Source: Anaerolineae bacterium
GTDB lineage: Bacteria; Chloroflexota; Anaerolineae; Aggregatilineales; Phototrophicaceae
DNA length: 9,998 nucleotides
Direction: 5' to 3'
Assembly (NCBI GenBank): GCA_020848855.1
Contig: JADLHH010000033.1
Coordinates: 1 to 9,998 of the forward strand
Part shown: one piece after another, positions 1 to 6,913 of the stretch
Position numbering within the stretch: the first letter of the stretch is position 1
How the letters are laid out: every line of letters begins with the position of its first letter
The notes under the pieces: generated by a model
The model's database searches: none
What the model was told of the DNA's origin: nothing
Seen by the model: only the letters and a program-made list of their open reading frames with translations
Position numbers and translations under genes: made by a program

Positions 1-2
1 AG

Positions 3-2183
3 CGCGGCATCCTGATCGAGCCGAGCGTGCTGCTGGATATCCGGCTGACGCTGCGACGTGCGACCACCCTCAAGCGCACGCTGGGGCGGATGAAGGGACA
101 GTATCCGCTGCTGGCGGACATCGCCGCTGAGCTTGAGGACTGTCCCAAGCTGCAGGCTGAAATCGAGCGGGTGCTGGACGAAAACGCGCAGGTGAAGGAC
201 AGCGCCAGCCCGCAGCTAGCGATCATCCGGCGCGACCTGAAGATCGCCTTCGACCGCCTGCAAACCAAGCTCCAGCGCATGATCAGCGCCAGCGGTAACC
301 AGACGCTGCTGCAGGAGGCGCTGGTGACCATGCGCAACGGGCGCTACGTCATCCCGCTGAAAGCCGAGCACAAAGGCAAAATCCCCGGCGTCGTCCACGA
401 CTCGTCTGCGAGCGGCGCGACATTGTGGATCGAGCCGCTGGAGACGCTCGAACTCAACAACAAATGGCGCGAGCTGCAACTGGACGAGGACAAGGAAGTC
501 CGGCGCATTCTGCTGGCGCTGACCGACATGGTGGCGCAGGATTCAGAATACATCGTGCGCACGGTCGAGGTGCTGGGCTACCTCGACTTCACCTTCGCCA
601 AAGCGCGCTACGCCGACGAGACCAAAGCCGTCGAGCCGGAATTGGCGGGGTTCAAGCCACGCCCGGAAAACCCCGAACACCCCGGCAGCACCATCTACCT
701 GCAGGGGGCGCGTCACCCATTGTTGAGCGGCAGCGTCGTGCCGATTGACGTGGAGTTCGACGAGAATACGTGGGTGCTGGTCGTCACCGGACCAAACACC
801 GGCGGCAAGACCGTCTCGCTCAAGACGGTCGGGCTGCTGGCGCTGATGGCGCAGTGCGGCTTGCACCTGCCCGCCGAGCAAGCCAAAATCTCGGTGTTCG
901 AGGGGGTTTTCGCCGATATCGGCGACGAGCAGAGCATCGAACAGTCGCTCAGCACGTTCTCGTCGCACATGACCAACACCATCCAGATTTTGCGCGAATG
1001 TGACGATCACGCGCTGGTGCTGCTGGACGAACTGGGTGCGGGCACTGACCCCGCCGAAGGCTCGGCGCTGGCGCGGGCGGTGCTCAACCACCTGCGCAAC
1101 CGCCGCGTGACGACGATGGTCACCACCCACCACCCCGAACTGAAAGTCTACAGCGTCGAGACGCCCGGCGTCCGCAACGCCAGCGTCGAATTCGACCTGA
1201 ACACGCTCGCGCCGACCTACCGCCTGATCATGGGCTTGCCCGGTCGCTCGAACGCGCTGGCGATTGCCACCCGGCTCGGTCTCAACATGGACATCATCGA
1301 GGACGCCCGCAGCATGGTCGCCACCGAAGATTTGGTTGCCGACGACCTGCTCGACGAAATCCACCGCACCCGCGAGGACATTCGCCGCCAGCAGGACGTG
1401 ATCAGCCTGATGCGCGAAGACCTCGAACACGAGCGCGCCGAACTGCGCGCCAATCTCAGCACCGTCGAAGACGAGCGGCGCGACATCATCGCCGCCGCCC
1501 GGCGCAACATGCAGGGCGAGATGGACGAATTCCGGCGCGAACTGCGCCGCCTGCGCAACGACCTGCGCGACGCTTCGCTGCCGCTGGAAACCCTGCGCGC
1601 TGTGCAGCAGGGCGCGGATAGTCTCGACAAGGCGTTGCACACGCCGATTGAAAACGGCGTCAAAGTGCCGGAGAGCGTGATCGACTGGACGCCGCGCCTG
1701 GGCGATGCCGTGTGGCTGGAAGCGCTCAAAGCCGAGGGCACGATCATCGAACTGGACAAGGACGAGGCGATGGTGCAGATCGGCTCGCTGAAAATTCGCG
1801 CCAACCTGCGCGACCTGGTGAAGCCGACCCGCGCCGAGCGCAAGCTGATGGCGACCAAAGGACGCGGACGCCGCCGCGCCGCCGAATATGCCGCCGCCGC
1901 GCCGGAACTCTCCGTTCCGAAAATGCAGTCGCCGGGGCTGGAACTGGATTTGCGCGGGGCGCGCGTCGAGGAAGCGCTGGAGCGGCTGGACAATTACATT
2001 GACGCGGCGTACCTGTCCGGCATCCCGTTCGGGCGCATCATTCACGGCAAGGGGACGGGGGCGCTGCGCAAGGCGGTGCAGGATCGCGTCGCCGACCACC
2101 CGCTGATCTCGAAAGTGGTGGCTGCCCCGCCCAAAGAAGGCGGCGACGGCGTGACCGTCATCTATATGGTTCCGACGACGTAA
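3..2183 (+). CDS. mutS2: Endonuclease MutS2 (5'-truncated by the window edge)
   Basis: MutS2 is a MutS-family ATPase that acts on branched DNA (suppressing homologous recombination) or on collided ribosomes, depending on the species studied; it does not do classical mismatch repair. The reading frame is open from base 3, and the GTG at base 27 is only an internal valine, so roughly the first 60-80 residues lie outside the window. Counting from the codon at 27, one sees the MutS core with 'ARHPLL', the Walker A motif GPNTGGKT (255-262), the Walker B region LVLLDELGAGTDP with Asp 334, the TTHHPELK switch, a long charged coiled coil (about 440-520), a KOW-like segment (about 555-600) and a C-terminal Smr domain with LDLRG (from 640) and HGKGTG (from 673). 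All key motifs are intact. The Smr domain distinguishes it from MutS. It is followed by a palindrome 24 bases after the stop. Identity is very sure; the in vivo role in this host is not. Confidence 0.97.
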   Translation, partial: RGILIEPSVLLDIRLTLRRATTLKRTLGRMKGQYPLLADIAAELEDCPKLQAEIERVLDENAQVKDSASPQLAIIRRDLKIAFDRLQTKLQRMISASGNQTLLQEALVTMRNGRYVIPLKAEHKGKIPGVVHDSSASGATLWIEPLETLELNNKWRELQLDEDKEVRRILLALTDMVAQDSEYIVRTVEVLGYLDFTFAKARYADETKAVEPELAGFKPRPENPEHPGSTIYLQGARHPLLSGSVVPIDVEFDENTWVLVVTGPNTGGKTVSLKTVGLLALMAQCGLHLPAEQAKISVFEGVFADIGDEQSIEQSLSTFSSHMTNTIQILRECDDHALVLLDELGAGTDPAEGSALARAVLNHLRNRRVTTMVTTHHPELKVYSVETPGVRNASVEFDLNTLAPTYRLIMGLPGRSNALAIATRLGLNMDIIEDARSMVATEDLVADDLLDEIHRTREDIRRQQDVISLMREDLEHERAELRANLSTVEDERRDIIAAARRNMQGEMDEFRRELRRLRNDLRDASLPLETLRAVQQGADSLDKALHTPIENGVKVPESVIDWTPRLGDAVWLEALKAEGTIIELDKDEAMVQIGSLKIRANLRDLVKPTRAERKLMATKGRGRRRAAEYAAAAPELSVPKMQSPGLELDLRGARVEEALERLDNYIDAAYLSGIPFGRIIHGKGTGALRKAVQDRVADHPLISKVVAAPPKEGGDGVTVIYMVPTT

Positions 2184-2207
2184 ACGCCGCCGCATGGTGT
2201 GACGTGT

Positions 2208-2238
2208 TGTAGGGGCGGGTCTCAGACCCGCCCCTACA
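2208..2238. repeat. Near-perfect 31-nt palindrome, probable dispersed repeat or hairpin
   Basis: The left arm TGTAGGGGCGGGTCT (2208-2222) is an exact reverse complement of the right arm AGACCCGCCCCTACA (2224-2238) around a single C. GTGT (2204-2207) can also pair with ACAC (2242-2245) across a three-base bulge, lengthening the stem. It begins 24 bases after the mutS2 stop. From memory, near-identical palindromes occur between genes in many bacterial genomes, including Chloroflexota, and give the spurious peptide 'GAGLRPAPT' when translated; that peptide appears on the minus strand here. No T-run follows, so it is not a classic intrinsic terminator, although the stem could still stop or protect transcripts. 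The copy number in this genome is unknown. Confidence 0.8.
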
Positions 2239-2310
2239 GAGACACAAATCCGCACAGGTTACACCTCTCCCTGTTGCATCTCACCCCTGAATCGATCCAT
2301 ACTTCGGCAT

Positions 2311-2325
2311 GTTCGGCTGCCGAAC
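2311..2325. repeat. Small inverted repeat upstream of the secreted-protein gene
   Basis: GTTCGGC (2311-2317) and GCCGAAC (2319-2325) are exact reverse complements around one T. An additional TTCGGC (2303-2308) lies just before and could pair in the alternative. The element is 54 bases upstream of the start of the secreted SH3-domain protein, in the 195-bp gap after mutS2. It could be an operator half-site pair or a leader hairpin; a chance repeat is also quite possible. No clear promoter boxes could be assigned around it. Confidence 0.35.
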
Positions 2326-2366
2326 GACGACTAAAAACATAACGGACCGCCGGTTCAGTCGTAGTC

Positions 2367-2372
2367 GAGGAG
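2367..2372 (+). promoter_or_regulatory. Ribosome binding site of the secreted SH3-domain protein
   Basis: GAGGAG lies 6 bases before the ATG at 2379 and is a near-consensus Shine-Dalgarno site. It fixes the start, and the signal peptide begins immediately after it. Confidence 0.75.
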
Positions 2373-2378
2373 TGTCTG

Positions 2379-3752
2379 ATGCGTAGGTTGCGCCTGTTGC
2401 TGCTCGCCGTGTTCGCGCTCTTGATCACGGGGGCGTTCGTCTTCACCCACGCACAGGAGTCCCCGGCAAGCTGCCCGGCGCTGATCGAGCAGGCGCTCAA
2501 TGCCATCGGCGACAACTGCGGCGGGCTGGGGCGCAACAGCGCCTGCTATGGCTACCAGTTCGTCGATGCGACCTTCACCCAGGCGACCGCGCCGGAATTC
2601 TTCACCCAGCCGAGCGACCGCGCCGATCTGGTCTCGCTCAAATCGATTGGCACGACCCCGCTGGATACGCTGCTCGACCAGTGGGGGATCGCCCTGCTGA
2701 GCCTGCAAGCCAACCTGCCGGATACGCTGCCGGGGCAGAACACCGTGTTCATGCTGCTGGGCGATAGCGAAGTCGAGAACGCCGTCGATCCGGCGGACGT
2801 GTTCCCCGGTGGAGCGGTGGTCGACGTGACGACGCGCGTCGCTGCCGGGCTGTTCTACCGCCCCGATGCGACCGACGACGTGATCGGCGCGATCCCGGCG
2901 GGCGTGACGCTCACCGCCGACGCCCGAACCGAAGACAGCCTGTGGCTGCGGATCGTCTACGAGGGCGTGCCCGGCTGGGTGACCCAGCCGGTGCTCATCG
3001 CGCAGGGGGCTATCGACACACTGCCGGTCATGGAGCCGAACATGCAGTCGCCGATGCAGTCGTTCTACCTGCGCACCGGCATCACCGGCACGGAATGCAC
3101 CGAAGCGCCGGATTCGTTGGTCGTTCAGGGTCCCGTCGGGCTGACGGTGGACATCAACGCCAACGGCGCGGATATTCGGCTCGGCTCGACCATTGCCCTG
3201 CGCATTATCCCGATTAATCCTGAGCTGGCGGCGCAGTTCGCGGCGCTGTACGGCGATATCAGCAACATCGTTTTCCTGCTGGAAGTCGACGTGATCGACG
3301 GGCAGGCGATCCTGAATCACGGCACGGACGAAGAAGTCGTCGTCCCCGAAGGCTACCGTACGATCCGCTGCCTGAACGACCCCGACAGCCTGGGCTTGGA
3401 CGGCGTCGATAACGACCGCAGCGTATTCCCGGCGTGCCCGTGGCTGCAGCCGGAGCGCTGGCGACCGGAAGACTACGAACTCTACGATGCGCTCGACGGC
3501 GTTCAGTTGAACTACACCATTCACATGCCCGTGCCGGCGACGCTGACGCCGACGCCCACCGCGACGTTCACGCCGCGCCCGTATGTCCCACCGCCCGCGA
3601 CGCTCGTGCCGACCGAAGTGCTGCCGACGGCTGTCCCGCCGAACCCGACCAACACGGCGACGGTCATCCCGTTCGACATCCTGACGGACACGCCCTATCC
3701 AAATTTCGAGGTAAATCCGACCGAGGAGTACACCGAAGAGTTTTCCCGGTAG
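2379..3752 (+). CDS. Secreted bacterial SH3-domain protein with Thr/Pro-rich C-terminal tail, function unknown
   Basis: A 457-residue exported protein of unknown function. Residues 1-25 form a Sec signal peptide: MRRLR, then a hydrophobic stretch, and a likely cut after THA-25. The mature part starts with a Cys-containing segment (C32, C47, C56, with 'GRNSACYGY' at 51-59). A bacterial SH3-like domain follows at about 149-206, with RVAAGLFYRPD, an 'I-P-A-G' turn, 'LWLRI' and 'GVPGWV'. The rest contains C240, C331 and C353, so six cysteines in all, perhaps paired as disulfides. The last 75 residues (383-457) are rich in Thr and Pro ('TLTPTPTATFTP'), a low-complexity spacer often seen in Chloroflexota exported proteins. 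There is no C-terminal membrane anchor or sortase motif. SH3b domains often bind the cell wall or peptides, so a cell-envelope role is an inference. It stands alone between mutS2 and a convergent gene 42 bp away. Confidence 0.88.
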   Translation: MRRLRLLLLAVFALLITGAFVFTHAQESPASCPALIEQALNAIGDNCGGLGRNSACYGYQFVDATFTQATAPEFFTQPSDRADLVSLKSIGTTPLDTLLDQWGIALLSLQANLPDTLPGQNTVFMLLGDSEVENAVDPADVFPGGAVVDVTTRVAAGLFYRPDATDDVIGAIPAGVTLTADARTEDSLWLRIVYEGVPGWVTQPVLIAQGAIDTLPVMEPNMQSPMQSFYLRTGITGTECTEAPDSLVVQGPVGLTVDINANGADIRLGSTIALRIIPINPELAAQFAALYGDISNIVFLLEVDVIDGQAILNHGTDEEVVVPEGYRTIRCLNDPDSLGLDGVDNDRSVFPACPWLQPERWRPEDYELYDALDGVQLNYTIHMPVPATLTPTPTATFTPRPYVPPPATLVPTEVLPTAVPPNPTNTATVIPFDILTDTPYPNFEVNPTEEYTEEFSR

Positions 3753-3794
3753 CTGGACGATAGATGCCGCCATTGTCGCGGGGGCACGACGACG

Positions 3795-4634
3795 CTAGAC
3801 GCACTTCAGCAGAATGGTCGTCCCGTCCGGGTCGGTGACCGAGGCGATTCCGCCGCTGACGGTCGCGCCGGTGCGCTCGACCACCTGCCGCCATGCCGCT
3901 TCGCCGGGGATGGCGACCGTGAACGACTCCAAGCCGACGGCGTTGGCGGGCGGTGGCGTGCGCCCCGCCCAGATATTCAAGCCGAGATGGTGGTGATAGC
4001 CGCCCGCCGCCATGAAATACGCCCCGTACTGCGTGGCGCGCATCATCATGTCGAAGCCGAGCCTGCCGCCGTAGAACGCCTCAGCGCGGTCGAGGTCGGC
4101 GACGTGCAGGTGGACGTGCCCGATGATCGTCCCCGGCGCGACGCCGCTGTCCTGCTCGCTGGCTTCCGCCAGCAGGTTGTCCAGGTCGAGCGCTTCGGTG
4201 ACCATCGCCACCTGATCGCCGTCCATTCGCCATTCGGCGCGCGGGCGGTCACGGTAGATTTCCAGCCCGTTGCCGTCCGGGTCGGACAAATACAGCGCCT
4301 CGCTCACGCCGTGATCGGACGCGCCGCCCAGCGGGTAGCGCCGCACCAGCAGCCGGCGCAGCAGGCGCGCCAGCGCCGGACGCTCCGGCATCAGGATGGC
4401 GACGTGATACAGCCCGGTCGAACGCTGGGGCTTGCGCTGCGCGCCGGGGTGCTCGGTCAGGGTGATGATCGGCGGCTCGTCCGGCGACGCTGCCAACGCG
4501 ACCGTCGCGCTGTCCTGCTGGACAACAGCGAAGCCGAGGATATCGCGGTAGAACGCCAGCGCGCGCTCCAGGCTGATCACGCGCAGGTGGACGCTGTCAA
4601 TGTGTGCCGAATCCGGCAGAGAAATCGTCGTCAT
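3795..4634 (-). CDS. CatE-type two-domain VOC dioxygenase (catechol 2,3-dioxygenase/glyoxalase family)
   Basis: A 279-residue cytoplasmic protein made of two vicinal-oxygen-chelate domains (about 10-130 and 170-275). Domain 1 shows VHLRV (H16), GLYHVAIL (H77), DHGVSEALYLSDPDGNG and LEIY (E125). Domain 2 shows GHVHLHVAD (H173/H175/H177) and GYHHHLGLNIWAG (214-216 are His). This pattern and length match, from memory, Bacillus subtilis CatE (YfiE), an iron-dependent extradiol ring-cleavage enzyme acting on catechols. The Glu expected near the end of a VOC domain is Leu in the second domain (DPDGTTILL); as I recall, CatE also lacks it, so this seems normal for the family. The start at 4634 has AGGA 5 bases upstream. 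No other aromatic-degradation gene is nearby, so the true substrate is open; a glyoxalase-like or resistance role cannot be excluded. Confidence 0.88.
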   Translation of the reverse strand: MTTISLPDSAHIDSVHLRVISLERALAFYRDILGFAVVQQDSATVALAASPDEPPIITLTEHPGAQRKPQRSTGLYHVAILMPERPALARLLRRLLVRRYPLGGASDHGVSEALYLSDPDGNGLEIYRDRPRAEWRMDGDQVAMVTEALDLDNLLAEASEQDSGVAPGTIIGHVHLHVADLDRAEAFYGGRLGFDMMMRATQYGAYFMAAGGYHHHLGLNIWAGRTPPPANAVGLESFTVAIPGEAAWRQVVERTGATVSGGIASVTDPDGTTILLKCV

Positions 4635-4690
4635 GGTTATCCTGCTGCTCGCCCCGGTACGGGCGGCAATGTGCGGTTGGTTGAAAAGCA

Positions 4691-4706
4691 GTCTGGCAGA
4701 TCAGAC
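4691..4706. other. Weak hairpin between the Uma2-family gene and the CatE-like gene
   Basis: GTCTG (4691-4695) and CAGAC (4702-4706) are complementary around six bases. Read on the minus strand it lies about 20 bases after the Uma2 stop and is followed by a short TTTT. It might act as a weak terminator, but a five-pair stem is poor support. The rest of this 91-bp gap shows no clear promoter. Confidence 0.2.
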
Positions 4707-4725
4707 GCGGTGATATGCCGGGTTC

Positions 4726-5382
4726 TTATGCGCCAAGCATGGCTTTGACGGCATCGACGGTGCTAATTGGGTCAGGCAGTTGGTCTTCCCAAAGAGTTGC
4801 GATATGGAGCGCCAGCCCCGGCAGCGTTGGCGAGCGGTAATTGCCTGCTTCGTCTTCTGTGTGACGGATATAGCGCTTTTCGTCATTGAGCCTGTAGAAA
4901 TGGGTTTCCTGGCGCAGCGAATCGATAATCCAGTATTCGGGCACGCCGCCCGCCTCGTATTCGGCAAACTTGTCGCCGTAGTCGCGCGCCGTGCTTTCTT
5001 CCGACACGATCTCGATGCAAACGTCCGGCGCGCCGTCCATATAGGTGTTTTTGAGTTCGTTGGGGTTGATGTCGAGGCGGACGATCAGATCGGGTTCGCG
5101 GCGGCGGTTGGGAAATTCGGGCAGGCGCAGGACAAACGGCTGCCCGATTACCTGTCCAATGGGTTTGAGGGTGAAATAGATGTCCAGCAGCCGATAGAGG
5201 TAATACACCAGCCCATTGTGCTTCAGCGTTCCCGCTGCCATCTGGATCACCACTCCTTCGACCCATTCGCAGTGTTGTTCGGCGTAGCGCGCCAGATAAT
5301 CTTCGAGCGAAACGCCGGTAGCGATCACGCTGCCGGAGATTTCCAGCTCGGCTTGTGGTTGGGCTTGCTCCTGAGTGACCAT
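4726..5382 (-). CDS. Uma2-family protein (DUF820, PD-(D/E)XK nuclease fold)
   Basis: A 218-residue protein of the Uma2/DUF820 family, which has the restriction-endonuclease-like fold but no firmly established function. Numbering from the chosen start: LEDYLARY (26-33), WVEGVV with E42, KHNGLVYYLYRLL (54-66), REPDLIV with D98, APDVCIEIVSEES with D120 and E124, and the family signature RDYGDKFAEYEAGGVPEYWIID (133-154) with K138. The nuclease core D-x(n)-E-x-K-type residues are all present, so the active site looks intact. I chose the ATG at 5382 because AGGA lies 9 bases upstream and the family alignment begins shortly after. The frame stays open to 5577, but that extension would run over the divergent gene at 5472 and has no family-like sequence. 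Uma2 genes are often numerous in Chloroflexota and Cyanobacteria; here it is single, with no transposase beside it. Confidence 0.9.
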   Translation of the reverse strand: MVTQEQAQPQAELEISGSVIATGVSLEDYLARYAEQHCEWVEGVVIQMAAGTLKHNGLVYYLYRLLDIYFTLKPIGQVIGQPFVLRLPEFPNRRREPDLIVRLDINPNELKNTYMDGAPDVCIEIVSEESTARDYGDKFAEYEAGGVPEYWIIDSLRQETHFYRLNDEKRYIRHTEDEAGNYRSPTLPGLALHIATLWEDQLPDPISTVDAVKAMLGA

Positions 5383-5434
5383 ACCAATCCATCCTGTCGC
5401 CGCAACGCGGGCGGCGGTTCGTGCGTATACCATA

Positions 5435-5447
5435 TTGTATCGTACAA
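5435..5447. promoter_or_regulatory. AT-rich inverted repeat in the divergent Uma2 / DUF4177-like intergenic region
   Basis: TTGTA (5435-5439) and TACAA (5443-5447) are complementary around TCG. The element sits in the only AT-rich patch (5426-5450) of the 89-bp gap between two divergent start codons. That placement suits a promoter/operator serving one or both genes, and TACAAT on the minus strand (5440-5435) resembles a -10 box, but no good -35 box is visible at the right distance. Treat it as a candidate only. Confidence 0.3.
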
Positions 5448-5459
5448 AATCCACCCCGT

Positions 5460-5465
5460 GAGGAA
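5460..5465 (+). promoter_or_regulatory. Ribosome binding site of the DUF4177-like gene
   Basis: GAGGAA is placed 6 bases before the ATG at 5472. It decides this start over an upstream GTG at 5421 in the same frame, which would give a 17-residue extension without family similarity. Confidence 0.7.
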
Positions 5466-5471
5466 CATGCG

Positions 5472-5753
5472 ATGCAGTGGGAATACCTGACGACCTTTTT
5501 GCAGGCGGATGCGCGCCTTGAAGAAGCATTTCTGGCGGAATTTTCGGACTGGAAAGATGGCGTCCCTGCCTATACACCCGAAGCCCTGATCCCGCGCCTG
5601 AATGCTTACGGCGAGCAGGGGTGGGAACTGATCCACATGCAGCCGGTCGCCGTTGGCAGCAAAGCCGACGTGCTGCTGATGGACAATTCGGGGTCGCGCT
5701 TCTGGACGAGCAAATACTTCTGCGTGTTCAAGCGGGCGAAGACAGGCAGCTAA
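5472..5753 (+). CDS. Small DUF4177-like protein, function unknown
   Basis: A 93-residue soluble protein without signal peptide or membrane segment. It starts MQWEYLT, has LNAYGEQGWELIHM at residues 43-56, and ends with a YFCVFKRAK strand at 82-90. The pattern 'W-E-Y ... L-N-x-x-G-x-x-G-W-E-L ... F-K-R' is typical of DUF4177-type small proteins, whose role is not known. The middle (11-40) is longer than in the usual 60-residue members and carries an acidic stretch. It diverges from the Uma2-family gene. Its TAA stop (5751-5753) shares two bases with the TAG stop of the convergent glycosyltransferase gene (5750-5752), so the two transcripts meet tail to tail with no room for a terminator. Family call is by pattern only. 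Confidence 0.8.
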   Translation: MQWEYLTTFLQADARLEEAFLAEFSDWKDGVPAYTPEALIPRLNAYGEQGWELIHMQPVAVGSKADVLLMDNSGSRFWTSKYFCVFKRAKTGS

Positions 5754-6913
5754 CGACTTCTCTTCTTCGCCAGCAGTTCGCGGTACAGGCTGTCGAGATC
5801 ATGTACCAGCCGGTCGATGCCGTAGCGGTCGAGGACGAGCCGCCGCGCCTGCGTGCCGTCCGGCTGGTGGTCGAGCGCCGTTAACAGCGCCGCCGCCAGC
5901 GCGTCGGCATCTCCCGACGGTACGAGCGCGCCCAATGCCCCGCCATCGAGCAGATCGGGCAAGCCGCCGACCGCCGTCGCCACCACCGGGCAGCCCGCCG
6001 CCAGCGCTTCGATTACGCTGACGGGCGTGCCTTCGTTCAGGCTGCTGATCACGTTCACGTCGAGGTCGGTATAGACCGGGGCGACATCCTGCATCCAGCC
6101 GGTGAACGTCACCGCGTCGGTCAGACCGAGCGCCGCGACCTGCGCCTCGATTTCGTCGCGCAGTTCGCCGTCGCCGACGATCACGAAGCGCGCGTCCGGG
6201 CGCAGCGCCCGCACGTTTGCCGCCGCTTCCATAAACAGTCGGTGATTCTTGACCGGGACGAGCCGCCCGACGATGCCGATCAACGGGGCGTCGGCGGGGA
6301 GTCCGTACTGGCGGCGAAACGCGCCGTTTTTGCGCGGTGCGGCGGCAAACGGCGCTAAATCCAAGCCGAGCGGCAGCACGGTAATATGTGACGCGGGCGC
6401 GATGCGGTACTGCTCGGCAAGCTCGCGGCGCAGTCCTTCGGTGAGCGTGATCACCGTATCGGACATGCGCGCGGTCATTCGCTCCAGATTGATGAAGACG
6501 CGGGTCATGCTGGGGCTGAAGTAGCCCTGAAAGACGTGCCCGTGAAAGGTGTGGACGATCACCGGGACGCCCGCCAGCCACGCGGCGACACGCCCGACGA
6601 AGCCCGCCTTCGCCGTGTGCGTATGCACGATGTCCGGCTTGAGGCGGCGGATCAATCGATACAGCCGCCAGATGGTCGTCAGGTCATGGACGGGGTGAAG
6701 CGAGCGCCCCAGTTCCGGCATGATGAGCGGCTGGACGCCGTGCGCATGGGCATAGTAGATCATGTCGCCTTCGCCCACGCCGATATTGCCGCACACCAGC
6801 GTGCTGGCGTAGTCCGGCGCGGCGAGCTTTTCCGTCAGCAGCGTGACGTGAATCGCCGGACCGCCGACGTTGAGCCGGGCGATGATGCGCAGGACGCGGA
6901 TCGGCTCGGTCAT
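5750..6913 (-). CDS. Glycosyltransferase family 4 protein
   Basis: A 387-residue cytoplasmic GT-B glycosyltransferase of family GT4, expected to transfer a sugar from a nucleotide sugar to a lipid-linked glycan intermediate at the inner membrane face. The N-terminal Rossmann half has RLNVGGPAIHV (13-23), KPDIVHTHTAKAGF (92-105) and HTFHGHVFQGYF (121-132). The C-terminal half has GIVGRLVPVKN (213-223; R217 and K222 bind the nucleotide phosphates in this family), FVIVGDGELRDE, and the E-x7-E motif EGTPVSVIE (294-302). All catalytic landmarks are present and the length is typical. The ATG at 6913 overlaps the TGA of the upstream amidotransferase gene as ATGA, and no separate Shine-Dalgarno site is visible, so translation is probably coupled. 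A much longer open frame to 8080 exists but is only the amidotransferase read out of frame. The sugar donor and acceptor cannot be told from sequence. Confidence 0.93.
   Translation of the reverse strand: MTEPIRVLRIIARLNVGGPAIHVTLLTEKLAAPDYASTLVCGNIGVGEGDMIYYAHAHGVQPLIMPELGRSLHPVHDLTTIWRLYRLIRRLKPDIVHTHTAKAGFVGRVAAWLAGVPVIVHTFHGHVFQGYFSPSMTRVFINLERMTARMSDTVITLTEGLRRELAEQYRIAPASHITVLPLGLDLAPFAAAPRKNGAFRRQYGLPADAPLIGIVGRLVPVKNHRLFMEAAANVRALRPDARFVIVGDGELRDEIEAQVAALGLTDAVTFTGWMQDVAPVYTDLDVNVISSLNEGTPVSVIEALAAGCPVVATAVGGLPDLLDGGALGALVPSGDADALAAALLTALDHQPDGTQARRLVLDRYGIDRLVHDLDSLYRELLAKKRSR

Noticed and set aside
27..29. GTG as start codon of mutS2
   Set aside because: Upstream in-frame codons read GILIEPS, continuing the MutS2 N-terminal domain; the gene is truncated by the window.
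2208..2238. Palindrome as a classic rho-independent terminator of mutS2
   Set aside because: The loop is one base and no run of T follows; a dispersed repeat fits better, although an effect on transcript ends is possible.
543..2255. 570-codon open frame on the minus strand opposite mutS2
   Set aside because: mutS2 on the plus strand has every family motif; the antisense frame is Arg/Ala/Val/Gln/His-rich, matches nothing and starts in the palindrome, giving the well-known spurious 'GAGLRPAPT' peptide.
2355..3773. 472-codon open frame on the minus strand opposite the secreted protein
   Set aside because: Composition is Arg/Val/Gln/His/Asp-rich as expected from reading the complement of a GC-rich gene; the plus-strand gene has a Shine-Dalgarno site, signal peptide and SH3 domain.
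5383..5577. N-terminal extension of the Uma2-family gene to 5577
   Set aside because: It would overlap the DUF4177-like gene and its Shine-Dalgarno site, and contains no family-like sequence.
4726..5753. Uma2-family/DUF4177-like pair as a toxin-antitoxin or defence module
   Set aside because: They are divergent rather than an operon, neither resembles a known toxin or antitoxin, and there are no neighbouring defence or mobile genes.
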